NCBI GenBank assembly: GCA_049653045.1
Contig: JBASFN010000038.1
Coordinates: 1-6,563, forward strand
Source: UBA7657 sp049653045
GTDB taxonomy: Bacteria; Pseudomonadota; Alphaproteobacteria; Micavibrionales; Micavibrionaceae
Reading direction: 5' to 3'
DNA: 6,563 nt
In this document: one piece after another, positions 1-4,884 of the stretch
How positions within the stretch are numbered: the stretch's first letter is position 1
Layout: the number at the start of each line of letters is the position of its first letter
Made by a program: the position numbers and the translations under genes
The notes under the pieces: model-generated
Database searches by the model: none
Seen by the model: only the letters and a program-made list of their open reading frames with translations
What the model was told of the DNA's origin: nothing

Positions 1-1146
1 GCCATTGGCCATGAACGGGAATTTCCCGGCGCGGTATTCCACGCCCTCTTTCTTTAGCTGCTCCTCGGTCTTGCCGACGCTGGCCACCTCCGGCCACGTA
101 TACACCACGCCCGGAACCTTGTTGTAATCAATATGCCCGCTCTGTCCCGCCAGCATCTCGGCGAGAATGACGCCTTCATCCTCCGCCTTGTGTGCCAGCA
201 TCGGCCCCGCGATCACGTCGCCAATCGCATAAATACCTTTTACATTCGTTTCAAAATGGGCATCCGTCTTGATGCGCTTGCGCTCGTCCATCGCCACGCC
301 CGCGGATTCCAGCCCGAGATTCTCCGTATAGGGCTTGCGGCCAATCGCCATCAACACAACATCAGCGGTTAGCGTCTCCGCCGCCCCGCCCGCCGCAGGC
401 TCCACCGTCAACGCTACATTCTTTGATGATGATTTCGCCGCCGTCACCTTGGCTGATAATTTGAATTCCAGTCCCTGCTTTTTGAAGATCTTCAACGCCT
501 CTTTCCGGATTTCCTCGTCCATGCCGGGCAGGATATTATCCATGAATTCAATGACGGTGACCTTCGCGCCCAACCGCCGCCAGACCGTTCCCATCTCAAG
601 GCCGATCACGCCGCCGCCGATGACAATCATCGACTCCGGAACTTTTTCCAGCGCAAGCGCGCCCGTCGAGGACACAATCCGCTTTTCATCAATCTCAATT
701 CCGGGCAAGGAAATCACATCCGACCCCGTGGCGATCACGATATTTTTGCATTCATAAACAACGCCGCCGACTTTTACCTTGCCAGCCGCCACAACTTCCC
801 CCGCGCCCTTCAGATGCGTGACCTTGTTCTTTTTGAACAAGAATTCGATGCCCTTGGTGTTGGCCGTGACCACATCATCCTTAAATTTCATCATGGCGTT
901 CAGGTTCATACCGACCTTGCCGACCTCGATCCCGAATTCAGCGAAATGATGCCCAGCCGCCTCGTATTTTTCCGATGCGCTGAGCAAAGCCTTCGAGGGT
1001 ATGCACCCCACATTCAAGCACGTCCCGCCCAAAGTCGCTCGCTTCTCGACGCAAGCCACCTTCATCCCAAGCTGAGCACAACGAATGGCGCACACATAGC
1101 CGCCGGGGCCTGCGCCGATAACGATAACATCGAATTTTTCTGACAT
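1..1146 (-). CDS. lpd: Dihydrolipoyl dehydrogenase (E3), N-terminal 382 residues, C-terminus outside window
   Basis: This is the FAD- and NAD-dependent E3 subunit of 2-oxo acid dehydrogenase complexes. It reoxidises the dihydrolipoyl groups carried by E2. The translated minus strand shows, in order: the FAD-binding GAGPGG (residues 11-16); the redox disulfide motif GGTCLNVGCIPSKALL with Cys43 and Cys48; ATGS at 139-142; the NAD-binding GGGVIGLE at 177-184; and the second FAD-contact segment AIGD at 307-310. The frame stays open to base 1, so the dimerisation domain with the active-site His-Glu pair is missing only because the window ends; family members are usually about 465-475 residues. The ATG start at 1146-1144 has an AGAGG ribosome site six bases upstream. 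A good sigma-70 promoter precedes it, so transcription need not come from sucB. Lpd serves several complexes, but the nearby sucB suggests the 2-oxoglutarate complex among them. Confidence 0.97.
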   Translation of the reverse strand, partial: MSEKFDVIVIGAGPGGYVCAIRCAQLGMKVACVEKRATLGGTCLNVGCIPSKALLSASEKYEAAGHHFAEFGIEVGKVGMNLNAMMKFKDDVVTANTKGIEFLFKKNKVTHLKGAGEVVAAGKVKVGGVVYECKNIVIATGSDVISLPGIEIDEKRIVSSTGALALEKVPESMIVIGGGVIGLEMGTVWRRLGAKVTVIEFMDNILPGMDEEIRKEALKIFKKQGLEFKLSAKVTAAKSSSKNVALTVEPAAGGAAETLTADVVLMAIGRKPYTENLGLESAGVAMDERKRIKTDAHFETNVKGIYAIGDVIAGPMLAHKAEDEGVILAEMLAGQSGHIDYNKVPGVVYTWPEVASVGKTEEQLKKEGVEYRAGKFPFMANG

Positions 1147-1150
1147 GATT

Positions 1151-1175
1151 TTCCTCTATTCACGGATGAGAGGAA
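1151..1175. repeat. Inverted repeat between the lpd -10 box and its ribosome site
   Basis: TTCCTCT (1151-1157) and AGAGGAA (1169-1175) form a perfect 7-base inverted repeat around an 11-base spacer. One arm contains the lpd Shine-Dalgarno sequence, and the other abuts the -10 hexamer. It could be an operator dyad. If transcription starts slightly upstream of the expected point, it could also be a hairpin that hides the ribosome site. The dyad is visible in the sequence; either role is inference. Confidence 0.4.
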
Positions 1176-1204
1176 TTTATACAAGGGGAAGCAAACGGTG
1201 ACAA
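1176..1204 (-). promoter_or_regulatory. Sigma-70 type promoter of lpd
   Basis: On the minus strand TTGTCA (1204-1199) and TATAAA (1181-1176) are separated by exactly 17 bases. Each hexamer matches the consensus at five of six positions. The predicted transcript start, near 1169, gives lpd a leader of roughly 20-25 bases. This suggests lpd is transcribed from its own constitutive-type promoter rather than reading through from upstream genes. Confidence 0.7.
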
Positions 1205-1237
1205 GAGGATGAAACCCTGTACACCTCAATTATGACT

Positions 1238-1954
1238 TTAAGATATTTCCGGCATACCCGCCCCCGCAGAGGCAAAAAGATTCATCTTCTTCATATAGTC
1301 CAGCCTATAGGTCTCAAGCTCACCAAATTTCTTCACCGCCGCCAGGGCTTCAACATTATCATGCGCTTTTAAAATATCCTCTATCTTGGCTCTGTACGCT
1401 GGGTCGCGCAGCATCTCGATCACCTTCTCGGGATCCCTGCCAAGGACAACGGCCTCTTTTACAAATGGATTCTCAAGCAACTCATACTGCCGCTTCAGAA
1501 CCTCATTCAGATTTGCCGGAGCCGTCGCCGCCCCCATAACCGCATCCGCGAGCGCAAATATCCCGGATTCAGACGCTAGCTTCCTATCACCGACAATAAA
1601 TTTGTGATCGACATCCTGCCCGATATTAAAGACCTCTGAAACATACATCCCATAAGGATTTAAACTTGCCGCCTCCTGCACCAGTTCCCCCGGCTTTTTT
1701 TCTTTGATTTCCTGCACCAGATCAACAACGGAACCGGCTGTCTCGGATTTTGACTTGGCCGTATGGGCAACGCCAAAAATCTTGGAAATGACCTTCCCTT
1801 TTGTCCCGAATTTTTCCAGCACTTCCTGAAGACCGCCAACGATCCGATCTTCCGCCGCACCGGACGCGGCCTCAACGAGGCTGTTATCCTCTAAACCCAC
1901 CTGAACGGCAGGCTTCTGACCCTCTATCCCGTTAAAAAAATCTGTCCAGCCCAA
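1238..1954 (-). CDS. Orphan alpha-helical protein, 238 aa, downstream of a CtrA-type site
   Basis: I do not recognise this family. The predicted protein is rich in Ala, Glu, Lys and Val, looks mostly helical, and has long charged stretches such as residues 153-223. I see no signal peptide, convincing membrane segment, or cysteine/histidine metal motif, so it is probably soluble and cytoplasmic unless a non-classical route exports it. The start is TTG at 1954-1952, chosen because AGGGG lies six bases upstream and an in-frame TAG lies just before it. The first later in-frame candidate is a GTG at residue 19. The gene follows the HEAGH metallopeptidase-like gene after a 66-base gap that contains a perfect CtrA-type site, so it can be transcribed separately, with read-through possible. 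The ORF is long and its codon positions look ordinary, so I believe it is a gene; its function is unknown. Confidence 0.75.
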   Translation of the reverse strand: MGWTDFFNGIEGQKPAVQVGLEDNSLVEAASGAAEDRIVGGLQEVLEKFGTKGKVISKIFGVAHTAKSKSETAGSVVDLVQEIKEKKPGELVQEAASLNPYGMYVSEVFNIGQDVDHKFIVGDRKLASESGIFALADAVMGAATAPANLNEVLKRQYELLENPFVKEAVVLGRDPEKVIEMLRDPAYRAKIEDILKAHDNVEALAAVKKFGELETYRLDYMKKMNLFASAGAGMPEIS

Positions 1955-2008
1955 AAGATACCCCTACCAAGAAACCATACCCGGCACGCCCTATTTTATA
2001 AATAATAT

Positions 2009-2025
2009 GTTAAAGAAATATTAAC
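2009..2025 (-). promoter_or_regulatory. CtrA-type binding site upstream of the 238-aa gene
   Basis: The sequence reads GTTAA-N7-TTAAC exactly, a symmetric match to the established CtrA consensus TTAA-N7-TTAA. It ends 54 bases before the TTG start at 1954. A TATAAAAT stretch (2000-1993) lies between the site and the gene and may be part of the promoter, although its spacing from the site is not that of a standard -35/-10 pair. The site also overlaps the TAA stop of the upstream 340-aa gene at 2021-2023. Confidence 0.65.
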
Positions 2026-3043
2026 CGGGCTTATAAGTGAAACTGGGCGTGGAAACGGCTGGGTTGGACTGGCTGTCCTCTGAAAGGGAGGGTGCAAACC
2101 GCGAGTCACTATCGGGGTCTGTATCCGACGACTTCATGTATCGATCCGCACCGTTCATAATAATGTCCGCGGCCTTCTGCTCAACCGGATCATCCTTAAA
2201 AGCTCCGGCATGGTTTAACCTTTTGACCGTCTCGACAAAAAGCCTGGGATTTTCGGAAACCATTTTTTCGGCCTCCTCGTGCCCTCCTTCCGTCTCGGCA
2301 TTCACAATCGCAATTACCTTGTCACGGATGAGGTTTGATACATAAAAAGATTCTACCCCGGTGTGAGCGAACGCGCCTTTCTCACCCGGCATTTGCAACG
2401 CCGGCGCGATTGCATGATCTTCAACGCCCTTGCCTGCCCCGAGCGCATACAGTGCCCGCGCTGCCTCCGGCACTCTGGGATCGAGACTCATTCCCGCCGC
2501 CAGCGATTCATAATACGTCTCCATCCCGCTTTTCTGCGCATATAATTCACCGCGCACACCGATCGGCCCTTGGGGATCCTTTAAATGTCCTGCCTCATGC
2601 GCCATCGCCAGAAAAACCCAATCATCCTTGTCACCGGGAATATTTTTAAAATCCCCTGGCTTCACGTAATTCGCTGTCATAGTCGACACCAATTCGTCCT
2701 TAGTCATCTTCGGATCCGGCACAACCAATATAACAAAGGGAAGATTAGCTTGAGGCATAAGCACACCAATCCAGCCTTTGACCGTCATGGACGAAAGGGC
2801 AACCCCCGCATTGTTTATCTTCTGCGCCTGCTCCGGCGTCATCTCGGGGTGATATTTTTTGATGGCATCAATGAAAAATTGATCTTGCTGCGACGTTGGC
2901 AATTTTTTCAATTCTTCCTTCGAGGGTAAGTCCGCCGCACTGATGGCAATAACATTCTTCCCCGCCCAGTCATCGACAATTTGCGCGACACTCCCCATAC
3001 CCTTCAGGGTCTCTTTCGATCCGTAAACCTTGGTATCCGCCAA
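2021..3043 (-). CDS. Putative zinc metallopeptidase-like protein with HEAGH motif, 340 aa
   Basis: I do not recognise the family, but residues 149-153 are HEAGH. They sit in a hydrophobic helix context (WVFLAMAHEAGHLKD), the classic HExxH zincin arrangement: two zinc-ligand histidines and a catalytic glutamate. Candidate third ligands follow at Glu166 (GELYAQ), Glu175 or Glu179 (YYESLAAG); I cannot choose between them. The upstream hydrophobic segment at about 101-109 (LPFVILVVP) could be the edge strand of such a fold. There is no signal peptide or transmembrane helix. The last 36 or so residues are Ser/Asp/Pro-rich and probably disordered. The start is TTG at 3043-3041, with GGGGA six bases upstream and an in-frame TAG further upstream; the first in-frame ATG is Met16 and lacks a good ribosome site. 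A perfect CtrA-type site lies 43 bases ahead. Peptidase activity is inferred from the motif only, and the substrate is unknown. Confidence 0.75.
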   Translation of the reverse strand: MADTKVYGSKETLKGMGSVAQIVDDWAGKNVIAISAADLPSKEELKKLPTSQQDQFFIDAIKKYHPEMTPEQAQKINNAGVALSSMTVKGWIGVLMPQANLPFVILVVPDPKMTKDELVSTMTANYVKPGDFKNIPGDKDDWVFLAMAHEAGHLKDPQGPIGVRGELYAQKSGMETYYESLAAGMSLDPRVPEAARALYALGAGKGVEDHAIAPALQMPGEKGAFAHTGVESFYVSNLIRDKVIAIVNAETEGGHEEAEKMVSENPRLFVETVKRLNHAGAFKDDPVEQKAADIIMNGADRYMKSSDTDPDSDSRFAPSLSEDSQSNPAVSTPSFTYKPG

Positions 3044-3086
3044 AACACGTCCCCAATAATGTCCGGGATCAGACTACCATCAATAT

Positions 3087-3103
3087 GTTAATAATTTTTT
3101 AAC
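3087..3103 (-). promoter_or_regulatory. CtrA-type binding site in the divergent promoter region
   Basis: This is a second perfect GTTAA-N7-TTAAC, 43 bases upstream of the TTG start of the HEAGH-motif gene. The plus-strand gene at 3191 starts 87 bases away on the other side, so the symmetric site could act on both divergent genes. Read on the minus strand, the 23-base block starting GGTTAA and ending TTAACATATT matches the block at 2026-2004 at 18 of 23 positions. The similarity therefore extends beyond the core consensus. Confidence 0.65.
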
Positions 3104-3190
3104 CTTCAAAGCGCATCAATAGTAATGGGAAGTTTTGTATGAACCGCAAAACTGCGTTAATACTATACATAATGGTTGGTGGGTGTTTTC

Positions 3191-3757
3191 ATGGGCGATA
3201 ATGAACAGGCAATCACGAACAGCCACGAAAAAGCTGACAGTTATTGGCTTACCCCAAAACAAACCGGTCCTAATATTAGCTACAGCGAACCCGTAAAGAT
3301 CAACAGCACCAACATAGACAAACTGACCGTCTCAAAAGAAATCAACACGCATGGATTAGATGAACAGGGTAATTTTTCCCCCACGCTGGCGGACGGCAAA
3401 ACCGTTGCCCCAAAATTTGAGGACACGACCCCACAAAAATTTCTGGATACCGCAGGTTTTTTTGAACCAAGGACAAACACCGGAGACCCAAAACTGGGCG
3501 AACAATGCATAGATAAAAGCTTGAATGTCCAGGTTGTCAAAGTCAAAGGTGAGGCTATCGGCTATTATATTTCCAAAGAGGATTCAACATATGGCAGCAT
3601 CGGATTGTATGTCGGGGCAGATGCGCTGGACACCAGCAAACTGAAGCCCGAAGAAAAAAACAGTCTCAAAAAAACTGAATCACCGGAACCTCCACCAAGT
3701 ACAAACGACCCCCAGCCAACCGCCAAACCAGCAACAGCATTCAATTTCTGCAATTAG
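3191..3757 (+). CDS. Orphan A/T-rich gene, 188 aa, Pro-rich C-terminus
   Basis: I do not recognise this family. From the ATG at 3191 the protein is hydrophilic and rich in Asn, Thr, Lys and Pro. It has a possible small beta-rich core around residues 107-143 (QVVKVKGEAIGYY, then SIGLYVGAD). The C-terminal tail, about 150-188, is Lys/Glu then Pro-rich, likely disordered, and ends in CN. There is no signal peptide, membrane helix or known catalytic motif. I prefer ATG 3191 because a purine-rich GGTGGG lies seven bases upstream; a TTG at 3176 in the same frame would add five residues. The gene is visibly richer in A and T than sucB, lpd or the deaminase gene, which suggests recent acquisition or weak selection. 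It is divergent from the HEAGH-motif gene across a 147-base region holding a CtrA-type site, and co-directional with the deaminase gene 44 bases downstream. Confidence 0.7.
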   Translation: MGDNEQAITNSHEKADSYWLTPKQTGPNISYSEPVKINSTNIDKLTVSKEINTHGLDEQGNFSPTLADGKTVAPKFEDTTPQKFLDTAGFFEPRTNTGDPKLGEQCIDKSLNVQVVKVKGEAIGYYISKEDSTYGSIGLYVGADALDTSKLKPEEKNSLKKTESPEPPPSTNDPQPTAKPATAFNFCN

Positions 3758-3762
3758 AGATT

Positions 3763-3790
3763 TTGTTTTACCGAAGGCTTACTGTAAAAT
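3763..3790 (+). promoter_or_regulatory. Possible promoter of the deaminase gene
   Basis: TTGTTT (3763-3768) and TAAAAT (3785-3790) are 16 bases apart. The -10 matches five of six consensus bases, but the -35 is weak. Within it TTTTAC (3766-3771) and GTAAAA (3784-3789) form a 6-base inverted repeat. Transcription would begin near 3797. That would leave almost no leader for the GTG at 3802, which would favour the ATG at 3826 as the start of the following gene. Confidence 0.3.
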
Positions 3791-3801
3791 CATAACGAGA
3801 A

Positions 3802-4800
3802 GTGCCATCCATCACCGAAACACCCATGCCCAATCATTTCACCCTCATGCAAGACGCTGTCGATATTGTCGGCACCAGTCCGCACCCGACCAACAAGGTC
3901 GCGGCGACGCTGGCTGGAGCGGGCGCGGATGGTCAGGCCTTCTCAATATCCCGCACGAATTACTGGCCGCTTCCAATACAAGAATCTTTCGGCACGGAAA
4001 CCCGCATCGGCAATTCCAGCGGCACGCTTCATGCCGAAACCGCGTGCCTCCTCGCCGCGCCAGGATCGAACGGCGCGTCGATGTATGTCACCGATCTGCC
4101 CTGCCCCAACTGCGTCAAGAACATGGCCGAGGCCGGCATTAAAAACCTCTATATCGACCATAAGGGATTTTCCAAGGACTTTGCCCTCCGCCGGGGTGAT
4201 CACTTTGAAAGCATGTCGCTCCGCATCTGTGAAAAGGCCGGCATCAACGTCCACCGGATATTCCGCAAGGAAAAACGAATAGAAGACATTTTAAAAATCG
4301 CGCCCGATTTCACCCCGATCATCGAACGCCCCGCGATTGTCACGTTACTCAACAACGCGCCATCAAAGGATTTTTTTACCCTGCTGATTGGCACAAAAAA
4401 AGGATATTACCGCGACAGAAATTTTGCGCTGGCCATTGCATCAAACAAATCGGGACAATCTTATATCGTCTCTGCCGAAAGCCACCCCTGCCCCGGTTAT
4501 ACCGCGCAGACGGTTGAAAAAACCGACGACAAATACAGTTCGTTCCTCCAGCCCCTCAACCGTGTCCTGATGACATCGGCGCGCTATGGCCTCAAAATAA
4601 ATAACGGATACCTCTACGCCAGCCGAACGCCCACATCCCGCGAACTTGTGGACATGGTTGGCGCGGAATTGACGCATATCATCATCGGCGATCCGGCAAA
4701 AGCACGTGATCCGGACGCGCTCGCGGCACTAAAACGATTGATGGGTGCGGGGATTATAACCACTCTGTCATCCCCGACAGCGACGCAAAGCGGAGCGTGA
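3802..4800 (+). CDS. Two-domain cytidine/dCMP deaminase superfamily protein with degenerate second domain
   Basis: The first half (residues 17-150) carries the zinc-dependent deaminase signature. TLHAE has His77 as zinc ligand and Glu79 as proton shuttle, and PCPNC supplies Cys101 and Cys104. AGIKNLYI follows, as in dCMP-deaminase and RibD-like members. The second half (about 189-322) appears to repeat the fold. YASRTP then ELVDMVGAEL (272-290) aligns without gaps to YVTDLPCPNCVKNMAEAGI (95-113). There both cysteines are replaced (Thr278, Glu281), and the HAE position reads P-L-N (251-253). It is therefore probably a catalytically dead partner or regulatory domain. The substrate may be a free nucleotide, a nucleoside or a nucleic acid base; the sequence does not say. 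The start is uncertain: GTG 3802 has GAGAA too close, while ATG 3826 (residue 9) has no clear ribosome site; both keep the whole domain. The gene lies downstream of the 188-aa orphan and converges on sucB. Confidence 0.85.
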   Translation: MPSITETPMPNHFTLMQDAVDIVGTSPHPTNKVAATLAGAGADGQAFSISRTNYWPLPIQESFGTETRIGNSSGTLHAETACLLAAPGSNGASMYVTDLPCPNCVKNMAEAGIKNLYIDHKGFSKDFALRRGDHFESMSLRICEKAGINVHRIFRKEKRIEDILKIAPDFTPIIERPAIVTLLNNAPSKDFFTLLIGTKKGYYRDRNFALAIASNKSGQSYIVSAESHPCPGYTAQTVEKTDDKYSSFLQPLNRVLMTSARYGLKINNGYLYASRTPTSRELVDMVGAELTHIIIGDPAKARDPDALAALKRLMGAGIITTLSSPTATQSGA

Positions 4801-4821
4801 ACGGGGAACCGGATATATTGC

Positions 4822-4838
4822 GCAACGCAAAGCGTTGC
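4822..4838. repeat. Short perfect hairpin between convergent genes
   Basis: GCAACGC (4822-4828), an AAA loop and GCGTTGC (4832-4838) form a perfect 7-base-pair stem 22 bases after the deaminase stop codon. It lacks a following T-run, so it is not a textbook intrinsic terminator. It could help stop or protect transcripts from both directions. Confidence 0.45.
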
Positions 4839-4855
4839 ACCTTAATTGTGCCAGA

Positions 4856-4873
4856 CCCCCGCCTTCGCGGGGG
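4856..4873. repeat. GC-rich palindrome, REP-like dispersed element or bidirectional terminator
   Basis: CCCCCGC (4856-4862), loop CTTC and GCGGGGG (4867-4873) form a very stable 7-base-pair hairpin. It begins 11 bases after the sucB stop on the minus strand. The motif with its flanks (GACCCCCGC, then GCGGGGGTGAC) resembles the dispersed intergenic palindromes common in Alphaproteobacteria, which produce spurious PRLRGGD-type translations. There is no poly-T tail on either side, so rho-independent termination is not assured. I base the repeat-family identification on recall of that motif; only one copy is visible here. Confidence 0.55.
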
Positions 4874-4884
4874 TGACAATTTCA

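Noticed and set aside
335..1143. Plus-strand open frames opposite lpd (335-757, 814-1143, and 133-372).
   Set aside because: They are antisense to a well-conserved lpd reading frame, and their translations show no family motif. They are shadows produced by the codon bias of the real gene.
2037..2929. Plus-strand frames opposite the HEAGH-motif gene (2037-2345, 2335-2649, 2585-2929).
   Set aside because: They overlap one another and the longer minus-strand frame, which has a ribosome site and a conserved-looking motif; they offer no competing evidence.
3144..3155. A small inverted repeat, CGCA-AAAC-TGCG, before the 188-aa gene.
   Set aside because: A 4-base stem is too short to separate from chance.
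3156..3173. A third CtrA site: TTAA followed seven bases later by CATA.
   Set aside because: Only one half-site matches; the second arm lacks TTAA, so it is not called.
3866..4282. An alternative-frame 138-residue protein inside the deaminase gene, and the antisense frame 3943-4254.
   Set aside because: The deaminase frame carries HAE and PCxxC; the alternative is Arg/Pro/Ser-rich without motif, typical of a shifted frame.
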